Positions 11,378 through 23,141 of a stretch of DNA of 64,000 bases are shown piece by piece. The stretch's first letter is position 1. Each line of letters opens with the position of its first letter. The notes beneath the pieces were generated by a model. The model had not been told where the DNA came from. It did not search any database and worked only from the letters and a program-made list of their open reading frames with translations. Position numbers and translations under genes: made by a program. The stretch covers positions 1 through 64,000 of the forward strand of contig ML991788.1 of NCBI GenBank assembly GCA_010094025.1, read 5' to 3'. This DNA comes from Viridothelium virens. Its lineage: Eukaryota; Ascomycota; Dothideomycetes; Trypetheliales; Trypetheliaceae.

Positions 11378-12424
11378 ATGTCTGCCCGCATCCCGTTCAT
11401 TACTTTAGAAGAACACTTCACCTCCAAGGCAGCCACCAAGATCTATGGAGCTCCTACTTCCGAATTTGGGCCTGCCATTGGCAGCAAACTCTCTTCTCTC
11501 TCAGCTACTCGCCTAGCCGACATGGACGCAGGCGGCATCGTTCGTCAGGTCATCTCCCATACTCCATTCCAAACGGCCCCCGACCCGACGCTCTGTGCTG
11601 CCATCAACGACGAGCTTCACGCGGCCGTTCTCGCCCATCCGAATCGTTTTACAGGGTTCGCTGCTCTACCAATGTCAGAGCCTCAGGCTGCAGCGTCAGA
11701 GTTGAGGAGGGCTGTCAAGGATCTGGAGTTTGTTGGCGCTCTGGTGGACACGCACTCGGAAGGTGTGTTCTACGATGGGCCTGAATGGGATGTCGTTTGG
11801 AAGGAGGCGCAGGAATTGGATGTGCCGATTTATGTGCATCCCTGCTATGCAAGTGAAGAAATGATGCGAGTCAACTATAGGGGGAATTACGGTGAAGATG
11901 TGGCAAAAGGTCTAGGGGCCTGGGTCTTTGGATGGCACGTTGAGACGGGGTAAGTTCTTTTTGTTTATATCAGATACAGACACTTCGAAGTCTGCAAAGG
12001 AGAATTGCACTGATGAACAATGTGTAGCTTGCATTTCCTCCGCCTCTTCGCTGCCGGGGTGTTCGATCGCTTCCCTCGCCTAAAAATTTTGCTAGGTCAT
12101 ACGGGCGAGACTTTGCCCTTCATGCTGAAGCGCCAAGAATTAGCAACAAGCCGCTGGTCACATTTGAAGCGGCCTCTAGGAGAGGTGTGGCGTGCCAATG
12201 TCTGGGTCACGACGAGCGGCATGTTTGACACTGCACCGCTAGCGTGTTTGCTCAAGGTGTCCCTACTCGATCATGTGCTCTTCTCCATCGACTATCCGTT
12301 TTCGAACAATGAGAAGGGGAAGAACTTTGTAGAAGACATTGAGAAAGAGGGCCTATTGACGGGTGACGATCTAGAGGCTTTTATTCATGGTAATGCGGCA
12401 AAGCTTCTTCGGATCAAGGAGTAA
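11378..12424 (+). CDS. Amidohydrolase family 2 (dihydroxybenzoate/gamma-resorcylate decarboxylase-like)
   Basis: Metal-dependent TIM-barrel protein of 322 aa from exons 11378-11949 and 12028-12424 (78-nt intron). The N-terminal metal ligands fit LEEHF (Glu11, His13), as in gamma-resorcylate decarboxylase. Further ligands are His in VPIYVHPC and His in LLGHTGETLPF, and the catalytic Asp is in LFSIDYPF. The family reversibly removes the carboxyl group from hydroxylated benzoic acids. I chose the ATG at 11378 over the one 39 nt upstream because the family begins right at the first strand (ARIPFITLEEHF). Together with a hydroxylase relic and an O-methyltransferase nearby, it suggests aromatic-acid metabolism, which is inference. 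The exact substrate is unknown. Confidence 0.88.
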
Positions 12425-14091
12425 GATGCGGCTGGTTCCCACACGCGCATTCAGTAAACAAGTTCCAACGCCTTTGTGTCGGCTTCTGTGCTATCAACAC
12501 AATTGTTGCTGAGGACTATGTGCCGCTGCAATTCACGGAGAAGAATTTGAACACTCGGAAATGGCGAGGTACTTGACAGATCTTGATATTGTTTTGGCAT
12601 GCGATTGCGCCTGAATGAAAGAGAGACCGAAATTTCTCACACCTTTCCCACACTCAACAAGGGCTCTTCGAATTTTTGACAATGCCGATCGATCTGAAAG
12701 GTCCTGTTTTCACCCATCAAAATTGTCATTAATGACTACTTAGCGATTTTTGGCCTAATTCCGCTCCGCACATCTAGGTGAGGCTTTGATGTGCAACAGG
12801 ATCGCGAAAAGCACGTTGAATTCGGAAGACTAATGCGCGGAAGACTGGAGGAGACTTGATCATTTGCAAATTTGGCTGTCTGCGAAATGTTGATTCATGG
12901 AATGAAGTCATTGGGTGTCATTGTTGATGAGCATGGGTTACATTTGAAGGCCGACAGTTACAATTTCTGTCGCGTGAAAAACTGCATGGTCTTGCAACAC
13001 CCAGGATTTTATCGGACTTGCAAACTCCTACATACCAACAGTCTGCTGAAAAACTCTCTTAGACCATTGAATCTCTTTGACAGAACGTTTGAAGCACGTA
13101 AAGTTCCCCTAAAGAAGCCGACGTATCATCTCGATCCTTGGAGCTTATTCCAGCGCACTGTGGATCTCCGTTGTGAGAGCGAGACAGCCAAGCAACCAGA
13201 AGAACTGACGTAGTTCCGCATCAGAAAGGGAAATGAGCATCCAGATGTAGAGGCGACTGTTTGGTTGCTCCCATGTCCCATCGAGTTCAGGGCCGCGCGG
13301 ATAAAAGAATAGAGTACTTTGGCTTCTCTCTAGAGACAGCGCGCAAAGTCCTTAGCATTTACACTACACCATCCACTGAAATGAGGGGTATTTTGCAAAG
13401 GAGGACATCAAAAACTCCAAAAAGATCACGAGCCCTAACTAAATCATCGTTTCCAACTTAGGATTTCTCCAGGAGTGCTTGAATAGCCTGAACAAACCCT
13501 ATTAGAAATCCCGAGCTGCCGATATTCGCCTTGTTTCAAGGCTTACTAGCCGCAACGTTTGAAACAAGGTGACGCACATCAAGCGTTGCCGATTGGTGGA
13601 GCTATCACTACCATTCCTTCAGTAATTCATTCGTTTAAAACGCCTATCTTCAAGGTAACCATGCAAGAAGTCCTTAATTCTCTTTTAACAGACCAATGAC
13701 ATTGGAGGAGCTTTCTCGTCTTCCCCATCCACTTATCCGAGAAGCAGATCTTCAATACTGGCTTTGGACTAAAATACACGAATGCCCTATACCGGCCTTA
13801 ATAGGAGATATATTCATATCTATTTATCAGGGACGCGGGACCGACACTTCATAGCTCGAGAATCTCCTACCTCCATCCTTGACAGCCCCTCTCACTATCC
13901 TTCATCAAACTATTCAAGGCAATACTACGTAGGCTGGTCAGCGCTAATTGCTTTGCCCGGATAATAACAACAGAGAGTAGTGCCACCGTACATACAATGG
14001 TCGTGGGATATAAATTCGGGATGTTCGCTCCAACCCTAACTCTCATCAAGCTCGTCGCCTCTCGTAGTTCCAGAGAATCACTACTGTCATT
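12425..14091. other. Intergenic, no supported gene
   Basis: About 1.7 kb of moderately AT-rich sequence. The longest frame (12872-13213, plus, 113 codons) has no recognisable motif and no splice partners. A possible TATA-like stretch (GGGATATAAATTC, about 14008-14020) lies about 75 bp upstream of the xylanase start and fits its promoter. Confidence 0.45.
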
Positions 14092-14810
14092 ATGGTTGCC
14101 CTCAACTCCCTCGTCCTCGCCCTTTCGGCAGCAGCTACGGCTTTCGCTATCCCGACTGAGTCCCTTGAGCGTAACGCCGAGCCCGACTTCGAGCTCAGCA
14201 ACAAGCTAGTCCGCCGCCAGGACTATAACCAAGACTATACCACTGGCGGTACCGTAAATTATAGTCCCGCTAGCAACGGATACTCCGTCTCGTTCTCTGG
14301 CGCCGCAGATTTCGTTGTCGGTAAGGGATGGACTACGGGTAGCACTAGCAGGTAGATCTCTCTGCATCCAATCTCATCATTCAACAAGTCTCACTATTAT
14401 GCAGGGATATCACCTTCTCTGGTTCTACGTCCCACAGCGCCGGAACCGTCCTCGTCTCACTCTATGGTTGGAGCAAGAGCCCGCTCGTTGAGTACTACGT
14501 TCAAGAATGCTACACCACCGCCCCTACCACGGGTACAGTGAAGGGCACGTTCACGAGTGACGGCTCAACATACACCGTCTACGAACATCAACAAGTCAAC
14601 CAGCCTTCTATCTCGGGTACTGCAACCTTCAACCAGTACATCTCCGTCCGTCAAAGCCAGCGGTGCTCCGGCGGTACTGTCACCTTTGCCAACCACGTTT
14701 CAGAGTGGTCCAAGCTTGGCCTGAACTTGGGCACGCTCGATTACCAGGTGATTGCCACTGAGGGCTGGGGTAGTGCTACTGGATCTAGCAAATACACTGT
14801 CACTGCCTAA
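14092..14810 (+). CDS. Secreted GH11 endo-1,4-beta-xylanase
   Basis: Extracellular enzyme of 221 aa that cuts the xylan backbone; exons 14092-14351 and 14405-14810. The signal peptide ends near AAATAFA. A short pro-region follows, ending in the Kex2-like site LVRR at about residues 39-42. The beta-jelly-roll fits GH11. FVVGKGW sits on an early strand, and PLVEYYVQE carries the probable nucleophile Glu116. The late motif IATEGWG carries the acid/base Glu206, and QQVNQPSISGTATFNQYISVR holds the conserved thumb/strand region. The gene is complete, with the single intron placed before DITFSG. Codons are GC-ending and well adapted, suggesting strong expression. Confidence 0.95.
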
Positions 14811-15208
14811 GTGGAGAAGCTTTTACTGGAAGGAGTGCTGTCGTTGAACGGAGGAAAGTCTGGGAAGTGAGAAGCAACTTTATACAGCTTCAAAGTCTGC
14901 TAAATGGGCGATTCGTCCCGCTTCATGTCTATATTTTAAACCAGCACAACGAAAATATATTGCATTGGAAATGACCAACAGATCTAAATGTGACGACATC
15001 TCAGACGACGTAGCTAAGCATCGGCGTACGTTGCACCAAGGCACACCAAAAATTCCGGATCTTGGGTTCATTACGCCCCTTGACCCCAAGACTACTCTTC
15101 GTGATATTCAGTGCAGCAGTGACATAGACAGTGCTCAAATGTTACTCGAGATAGTTGAGTGAATGATCGAATGAGACTGATTTAGTGGTCGAAGTACAGG
15201 CATTACGC
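14811..15208. other. Convergent spacer
   Basis: About 400 bp between the ends of the xylanase (plus) and the HET gene (minus); it holds their 3' ends. The short open frames inside are not supported. Confidence 0.5.
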
Positions 15209-17131
15209 TTATATCAAAGTAAGTGCCATTTTCTCCTGTCCAAACATTATTCTAAGATCATCCCTCCAGGAAGATCTCCGCTCCAGCATCTGTGAGTCGT
15301 AAAGCCTATAATGTCCTCTTCTCCTATACAGTCTTTCCCCTTTATAGTCCGTCTCTTCTAGAACCAAACCCTCCCACATACCTAACCAATCATCCTCAGC
15401 TAACGCAGCAAGCCAAAACGTGGCTCCGTCCGTTGGTTTGTCGTCCGGATCATCTGCGTTAACCTCGAGAATGTAGAGTCCATCGACCAATAACCTCGAT
15501 TTACACAACACGTGAGGGCCCTCTCGCGTCCATTCTATCTCTGCACAGTGTGCCTTAATTGTAAGACTCGCAGAAGCGATCGGACCTGCCGGATTCCTCT
15601 CGTCCACTGGACTCACTGTATACGCCTCCGCATCTGCCAGTGAAAAGTCTCCACTGGGCTCTATGAGCAACGGTATGAACACGGGCCCATGCATCGATGC
15701 CCAACTCCAGCTTGGAGTCTGGTTCTGTCTCTGGCGCTCCTCGACTGTCGTCGATCCGTTAATCCTTCGCGGTATCTCCCTATGTCGTTTTTCGAGCGTA
15801 AGCGGAGGTTTCACTTGCCAATTCAGACTAAGCGGTAGAGTTCTCCAAAAATGACCCGCGATGTAGACGTCGTCCATCGCGCTTGCCATCCGTGTTGCAA
15901 CGGCGGACAGGGCCATCAACTTATCTGTCTCAGGAAATGTGAGGTCGCAATTGATGTATTCCTCTAACAGGCGCCACCAGGTGGAATTAAGTATCCTGCT
16001 ATCTGATGTACTCGGAATGGCCTTTTCAGTAAGGCAAAAACTCTGTGAGAGGTTCGCGAGGCCACACGGGAATGACTCGCTTGCGTGCGGGCATTGGACA
16101 CAATCCCAGAAGAGCTGTCCACAGCCAAAGCTCAAGACGCGCGGAGAAAGAATCCGCTCTTGAAGAGCCCAAGCACGGAACCCAAGTGGCTGGTCGTAGA
16201 GCGCTTCCTGGTAGTACTCCCAAGAGACGACAGCGCAAGTGTGTTTTGCGAAGTCACCATCGCCATAAATTCCCGTTGTTTCAACTTCAAACGGCAGCGT
16301 CGCTTCAGGGGTACATCCCCCAAAACAGCTTGCGTTTGGGTGCGCAGCTCTGGAAAGAGAAAGGTTGACGATGCAGTTTGAGTATACGTCTTGCATTTTG
16401 ATGCACTCGGAGCGCCAGTCCTCTATAGCCCCCAGACCAGATTGGAGGATACAAAGAGCATCAATCCAGATGTAGCGGATGGAAAGACTTTTGACGAAGT
16501 ATATAGCCTCCTTGAAGGCGATTGGGAGCTCAGAACAAGGAATCTCTTCTTGGAACCTCGAGAGATTTGACGCTGTAAGGCGGAGAAAGCTGGGATTGAG
16601 ACCCCAGCAGTAGCTCAATGTCGCATAGGGATGACTAGGCTTCTTTTGAGCTGTCAAAACAATGCGCATTGTGGATTCGCCCAGCTCAAGTAATCGCGTA
16701 GGATAGAACTTTGTTCGCGTGTTCTTCTGACACTGCTCATGCCCACTCAAGCATTCGTCCATCCATCTTTGAGCATTCCGAATGGCATCCAATAATGGTA
16801 AAGCTAAAGTCCTATCCCTAACAGTGAAATCTGTGGGGAGTTCCGAGATTGGCACCGCTTGAAAAGTTCTGTGGATAGTAATTTCTTCTCCATCTTTCAG
16901 CATTGGCATGTCGATGATGATTTGCGTATCCGTTTCATGCTTAGAGACACGATACTGATACCGCTTTTTTATACAGTCTTCAGGAGTATCGGAGTTCTTG
17001 AGGGCGTACTGTAACAGAGGTTTGCATATATAGCAGCCGCTAGCTGCTGCTCTCTTGAAGGATGGGAGGTTTGGATGATGGTCGCCCCATGCGCAGCTTT
17101 GAAACATAGGCTTGCATTTTTCACAGAGCAT
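15209..17131 (-). CDS. HET-domain protein (heterokaryon incompatibility family)
   Basis: Intronless protein of 640 aa. The HET domain begins at about residue 168 with YATLSYCWG, continues through IRYIWIDALCILQ and ends with RAWALQERILSPRVLSFG. Such proteins trigger cell death when unlike fungal individuals fuse, and the domain is related to TIR-like folds. The N-terminus carries a Cys-rich segment (CEKCKPMF, then CYICKPLL), common in ascomycete HET proteins. The C-terminal half has no known domain; it includes PSWSWASMHGPV, typical of the family tail. I chose the ATG at 17131; the open frame extends 11 codons further without an ATG. The partner that would set off incompatibility is not visible. 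The next gene upstream, a membrane protein on the same strand, ends only about 35 bp away. Confidence 0.93.
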   Translation of the reverse strand: MLCEKCKPMFQSCAWGDHHPNLPSFKRAAASGCYICKPLLQYALKNSDTPEDCIKKRYQYRVSKHETDTQIIIDMPMLKDGEEITIHRTFQAVPISELPTDFTVRDRTLALPLLDAIRNAQRWMDECLSGHEQCQKNTRTKFYPTRLLELGESTMRIVLTAQKKPSHPYATLSYCWGLNPSFLRLTASNLSRFQEEIPCSELPIAFKEAIYFVKSLSIRYIWIDALCILQSGLGAIEDWRSECIKMQDVYSNCIVNLSLSRAAHPNASCFGGCTPEATLPFEVETTGIYGDGDFAKHTCAVVSWEYYQEALYDQPLGFRAWALQERILSPRVLSFGCGQLFWDCVQCPHASESFPCGLANLSQSFCLTEKAIPSTSDSRILNSTWWRLLEEYINCDLTFPETDKLMALSAVATRMASAMDDVYIAGHFWRTLPLSLNWQVKPPLTLEKRHREIPRRINGSTTVEERQRQNQTPSWSWASMHGPVFIPLLIEPSGDFSLADAEAYTVSPVDERNPAGPIASASLTIKAHCAEIEWTREGPHVLCKSRLLVDGLYILEVNADDPDDKPTDGATFWLAALAEDDWLGMWEGLVLEETDYKGERLYRRRGHYRLYDSQMLERRSSWRDDLRIMFGQEKMALTLI

Positions 17132-17166
17132 CGTAAGTCCGTAGATGCGGCGATGGAATTGCAAGG

Positions 17167-17824
17167 TTACTTAAAAAGAACCCAATGGAAGGATTTCGGG
17201 ATCATGATGTCTGGTAAAAGAAGTTCCAAAATGTATTCCCGCAGCAAGACCATTTCGGCGGCTGCCTTCAAGATAATCCCAGCCAGGCTGACTACCCATG
17301 GAGAGGCACGGTCTTTGTGCAAGGCAAAAACGATATTCGTCCGACTACTTCCTAGCGAGAGATCCTGGTCGCCTGTGTAACAGCAAGACGTAGTTCCTAC
17401 GAGTGGAAATGATACGCCTGTAGTGAATAGATTGGTAACGCTGAAGAGATATAGCGCCTCGTCGAGCAGATGCTTGATCAACAAAATTGCGCGGTAATTA
17501 GTGTTATCATCGATACGGTTGCCACAAAAAAGCTGAGATGCGTCCCAACAACGTAGCCCGACGAAAGGCGGTAGAAACAATAGGCATGCCGCTAATGCTA
17601 TGTATGTCGTTTGTGCTCGGAAAGATACCGGGTAATTCACATGTGCCGGTCCGGTCCTCTAGGTTCAGATTTCGCCCGCAGAGTACTCCATACAACCCTG
17701 AATGATATGTTTCTAGCAGGGCTGGTCCAGAGCCCCAGTTCGGACACTTATGGTACGCTGAAAAGAGCATCTGAACATCGGAGATACTGCACCGGACCGC
17801 ACCGTTCTCTGTCTTGAGACACAC
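17167..17824 (-). CDS. Hypothetical membrane protein, 5' end unresolved
   Basis: Two minus-strand open frames join well across a very short 43-nt GT..AG intron (17640-17598). The first reads VRCSISDVQMLFSAYHKCPN and ends in GRNLNLED. The second reads LAACLLFLPPFVGLRCWDAS, holds two or three hydrophobic segments (one VVSLAGIILKAAAEMVLL) and stops at 17167. No ATG opens the first frame, and the sequence upstream has an in-frame stop. A further 5' exon is therefore missing from my model, or the gene is decaying. I do not recognise the family. Its stop lies about 35 bp from the HET start codon, so the two may share control. Confidence 0.4.
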
Positions 17825-17950
17825 TCTCAGAGAACGTCACCTCAGCCTTGTAATGCTTAGACTCTTCCAAATGACACAGCAAAAACTCCATCCAAATTTC
17901 TTCCAGATCATTCGAACCGCTCCTCTGTTAATGTCCCTCCCCAGTCAAAC

Positions 17951-18100
17951 ATGAAGACAGCACTCGGCACAGGCTGCAGTGCCGGTGACATTGGCTCAGC
18001 TCTAGCAGAAGCCTTCCAAAAGAGAGACATACACGATTTCAAATATTCGACCCCATTCCTCTTCCCAGACACCAAACCGCTGCATCCCTTTCGTCTCCTC
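17951..18100 (+). pseudogene. Short-chain dehydrogenase (SDR) N-terminal relic
   Basis: From an ATG the plus strand reads the Rossmann start of an SDR: TGCSAGDIGSALAEAFQKR, close to the usual TGCSxGGIGxALA of fungal 1-acyldihydroxyacetone-phosphate reductase-like enzymes. The match fades after about 30 residues and the frame stops at 18098-18100. No later SDR motif (NNAG, YxxxK) could be found downstream. One glycine of the usual glycine-rich loop reads Asp here. I treat it as a truncated host-gene copy. Confidence 0.45.
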
Positions 18101-18652
18101 TAGATGCACCAACCTCGTGATTTTTTGTTCAATGCGGTGATCGATCAGGCGACTCAGATCATGCGCTTGGATCTCCTTGATGCGTAAGGAGAACTTGTTT
18201 GGTGCTACTGGCGTCGGCACTTTCGGTAGGCATTTTAGAAAGCAGCTCGCATAGGACGTGTGAATCTACCGGATATGTGAAGGATTGCGACGCGCCTATT
18301 CTGTCTACTAACCGGGCCTTGGACGTCGTCACGGAAGAGCCAGCTGCCGACACAGGTGCGCCTGTTAAGGAACTCATGAACTGACCACGGCTCTACCTCG
18401 AAATCCAAGATAGCTGGATATAGGTGTTAGGCCGAGAGCGGAGCGACCTGTATGAAAGGGTAGTGTATGAATGCGATTCGCGCATCACATCGCTAAAAGA
18501 AGTTTTTTTGCGAAGGACTAGCATTCTGACTTGAATGAGAATGAGAGCCAGCTCTGAGGATACATCTCCTTCTTTGGTAATAAAGCCAGTATAGTAGACC
18601 ATTTGACTCTACCCCATACTAGCAAGTGACAAGTACTGCAAATGCCAACTGC
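18101..18652. other. Unassigned spacer
   Basis: No supported gene. Minus-strand frames at 18002-18220 and 18159-18377 look protein-like, but they clash with the SDR relic and have no clear splice join. Confidence 0.35.
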
Positions 18653-19461
18653 CTACGAGAACCATCCGTATGTCTTTATATTTAGTACATCGTGGACATT
18701 CGTTAGTGTTATGTTTATGTCGAAGTTCTCCGCATTTGCTGGCAAATTTAGAAGCCTGAGGTTGTTGCAATTCTCACATGAAGTTGCTTGGGCGAGAACT
18801 TTGTTGTCCGAATCTCTTGGAGCAACGCTTATCTTGCGAGTCTCAAAGAGGACATGATCATGATCGTGGCCGGTCAAAACGAGCGCAAAATTAGTCTTCG
18901 CGCTGGAAGATGGGTCCTTAATATGATCGGTAAATCGCTGAACTTCATTTTTCAGTTGAGTTTCGAAGACTTTCAATGCGAAGGTCTCGGAAAGACACGC
19001 TGCTACCGCAGGTCTATTCCCACTACCTGGATGATCAACGCATACTTCGTTATCATTACAAGTGCCCGTTCCGACAAGATATTGGTGAGTGGATATTGGG
19101 CTCCGCTGGCACACAACTGAATACGGTCTTGGACTCACTGTGTCTTGACATTTAGATGACACGAAGATAGTGTAGCGGGGGTCCATGCTCGGAGTTGGGC
19201 AATCTGCTATAGCGCGTACAGGTACTCTCTTCGAAAGTCTAGAACTGTTCAGCGTATCCGGATAATTAGAAACATTAAAAACGAGTCGATGTTCTAATGA
19301 ATGGGCTGCGTGACTGAGACGAGAGTTAAAATCTGTTAACGTGATTGGATCTGAAAAACTCACACAACACTAATACCGGGTTTAGAATCATTCCTGGGAG
19401 AGATAGCTGACGAATTAGCTATTGAAACGGGCAACATAAGATAAGCCAATAAGAGCTTCAT
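18653..19461 (-). CDS. Small secreted cysteine-rich protein (candidate effector)
   Basis: Predicted secreted protein of 252 aa from exons 19461-19364 and 19313-18653. The 50-nt intron has a GTGAGT donor and a GTTAAC branch. The N-terminus MKLLLAYLMLPVSIANSSA is a clear signal peptide. The mature part has eight cysteines, mostly in the middle (GTCNDNEVCVDHPG is the core) plus a late CENC pair. A hydrophilic tail follows with VLTGHDHDHV. The spacing around the core Cys pair resembles other fungal secreted proteins of unknown role. I do not recognise a family. It sits beside gene relics and a gene-poor stretch, a common setting for effectors. The first open frame seen starts at a GTG, but the spliced ATG model gives a signal peptide and is preferred. 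Confidence 0.72.
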
Positions 19462-20476
19462 GTCCTGACCTTCACGACAGAGATTTGAAGACTCAGATGG
19501 ATCAACCCTGTAGAGAGTGGTGCCAACCTTTATGTCTTAGCAATATCCTTTAGCATGACGGTGATAAGGATCGGTAATGCCGAAACGTTGCGTCAACACC
19601 TAAATTCCGATGAGAAGTCTGTCCTGAAATGTCATCTTTTGGCCAATCCTATCACCGTTCGTAGCGCTTCAGCATCTGACCTTTTTAGAACTCATGTAAT
19701 GGCACTGAAGCAGTAGGGATCGAGCTTCAATAGCACTGGCGTTTTGCGAGAAACCCTGTGTGCGTACGCAACTCCGAGGTGAATCCGCAGCAAGCTGAGG
19801 CAAAGTATTCACGCAATTCCCGGACTGGCCACATATACAAAGTGCTTCTCTGCCACAATATGGCCAACCAGGGTAAGCAGCATTGGGGTCGGGCTAGCGC
19901 GACTTGCTTCTTTTGGAACGTGGGTGAATGCCATGAGAAGTTCAGTTGGGCAGGGCCCCAAATTGCAAATACAGGGGCGGAATCAAACTGTTGTATGAAT
20001 AAACTCATGATTCAATGGGGCAAATGCTACTGGAAGTAAAGATCAGGTTGGGCTGCCTTTGCGTGGCTAGGAAAGATGCTCCCAGCTTGATGGCGACTTT
20101 TTGGAAGTAGATTAGTGGGAAACTGCTACTGCCGTGCAGTCATCCACGATATTCATCCAGGACATCGACCTCACGATCACAAAAATCCCAATCCAAGAGC
20201 AAAGAAATGCGTGTGAGACGAGCAACTGTGATATTTGTTCTACACGAATCTTACCGACGCTGTAAGTCTTCGGACTGGAGTTATGAACATCACCCGTATA
20301 ACGCCCATGCCGGCTAGAACGCAGGTATAAGGTCCTCAGGCCTATAGATTGCCCTTGGACGCCGTGGAGGAGTGGCTGGACCTCGCGAATAACCCAGAGA
20401 ACTGGGGGCTTCCTCATCGTTAAAATCATTGAATGAACTCACTTCTTCAACTCAAGCATGTTTCCTTCGGACCGCC
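19462..20476. other. Intergenic, no supported gene
   Basis: About 1 kb upstream of the secreted protein and downstream of the CFIm25 gene. Open frames at 19727-20039 and 20112-20429 overlap on both strands and carry no motif. Confidence 0.45.
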
Positions 20477-21447
<971 letters not shown>

Positions 21448-21765
21448 TGTCGTTGGCTAACTCTGGATTGTCGCGTGGGTGGGAACAGAAGGAGCCACGC
21501 AGAGGTGGAGGCTAAAGCTCAAGTTCGTTCTTACCTTTTACGCGCCAGCGACGCTAATGCAGGTCCAGAGAACTATCCTTGCTCCAATCACACGTCATTG
21601 CATAAACAAGCAAGATCAAGTCTCACCAATTGAAAAGGCAGTCTCTGGGCGGGGTAATAGACTTTTCTACACTTCAACAGTGGAAGGACTTTCAATACTC
21701 TTGGCACTATCACCTAGTCTGTCACTAGAGTAACGCCCTTTTCCCCAGAGACCTGAGCAATTATC
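21448..21765. promoter_or_regulatory. Bidirectional promoter, NUDT21 homologue / Dug3-like gene
   Basis: Only 318 bp separate the two start codons, so both genes must share this interval. No defined operator could be named. Confidence 0.5.
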
Positions 21766-22914
21766 ATGTGTCGGTAGGTTTACAAAGTTGTTTTCCGTCG
21801 TACTCCGCACTTCAAAGCACCAAAATCTTCTACAAACTCAGCAAATTCCAGAGACTAATCTCTTAGTTGGTTCGCCTACATCTCTCACTCGGAACCCTGC
21901 CTCCTCGAAGACGTCCTCATTAGCCCCAAACACTCCCTCTCAAAACAAGTCCACGACCACTACCTCCCAAAGCTTATCCATCACGACTCCGCCGTCAATG
22001 TTCGCGACCAGCAAAAGCAAATCGATGCTCGCAATGTCCTGTACAACATTGATGGTCTTGGGGTCGCTTGGTATACCTCCGCAAAATCCGATTTCCACTC
22101 CCCAAACATCGGCGGCACTGTTGTGATCAACGAGGGTCTACGCCCAGCCATGTACAAGACCATCCAGCCCCCTCTTAACGATTTCAATTTCCGTAGCATC
22201 TGTGCAAATACCAGTACAAGGTGCTGTTTCGCACATATTCGTGCCGCCTCCGCCACGGCGATTGCCAGTGTGAACAATCACCCATTCATATTTGGCAGAT
22301 ATGCGTTCATGCACAATGGGGTAGTGTCAGATTTTGTGCGGATCCAGAGGCAACTATCACAGCTGATAGACGACGATGCGTTTGCGAACATCCAGGGGTC
22401 CACAGATTCGGAGCATTTGGCGGCTGTATACATGACGTTTTTGACAGGGGGCAAAGGAAGAGCGGCCTGGGAAGTAAGCTATGAGCTGCACGACATGCTT
22501 GACGCTATGCAAAGGACGATTGCCTTGGTGGTGAAGTTGCAGAATGATGTCTTGGGTCAGAAGAAACGGCCGAATAGCTTGAATCTGGCGTTGACAGATG
22601 GTAAGAAGCTGGTGACGGTCCGCTTCAGGAACCACAAGACCGAGGAGCCTCCGTCGCTGTACTACTCAACTACTGCGGGCGTGAAGCTGAACAGGAAGTA
22701 CCCCGAGCGCTCGGACGGGACTGAGAATCCTATTGCGATGAAACGCGAAGACGAGCACGGCGGCCACCTCATTGTAGCTTCGGAGCCCAGCACGTACAAA
22801 GCGTCAGATTGGACGCTCATCAAGAGGAACCATTTCCTGATGTACGATGGGGCGAAGGTGGAATTGGACCCGGTCAAGTACGAAGACTCCTGGGATGCGG
22901 ATGATCCTGAGTGA
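21766..22914 (+). CDS. DUG3: Class II glutamine amidotransferase, Dug3-like
   Basis: Cytosolic N-terminal nucleophile hydrolase of 351 aa. Yeast Dug3 works with Dug2 in glutathione breakdown, and this is the likely role. The first exon is only eight bases (21766-21773). It supplies Met, the nucleophile Cys2 and two bases of Arg3. A 93-nt intron with a GACTAATC branch follows, and exon 2 runs 21867-22914. The start MCRWFAYISHSEPC is the family signature and is split by this intron. Later motifs are GLGVAWYTS, CFAHIRAAS, NNHPFIFGRYAFMHNG, QGSTDSEHLAAVY and VASEPSTYKASDW, all diagnostic. Without the mini-exon the protein would lack its catalytic residue, so gene finders may start it wrongly. Confidence 0.92.
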
Positions 22915-23141
22915 AGACGGTAGGAAACGCAAGTCTTCCAAGTGTGGATGAAGAATAGTCAATGAAATAGTCTTATTCGATCTGTTGGAAGGAATCATCA
23001 CGAATGAATGTTCCAGGACTTGTGATCACCCGGCAACTTATCTCAAGCAAAAACTCTGAACCACTTTCGATAAGACCAAATATTTGCAGACTGTATTACT
23101 ACTCCTCCGAATGATCTTCCGTCTTTTGCGCGTTTAGAGCT

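Noticed and set aside
18002-18377. Possible minus-strand two-exon gene
   Set aside because: It overlaps the SDR relic, whose Rossmann motif is stronger evidence, and no good donor/acceptor pair joins the pieces.
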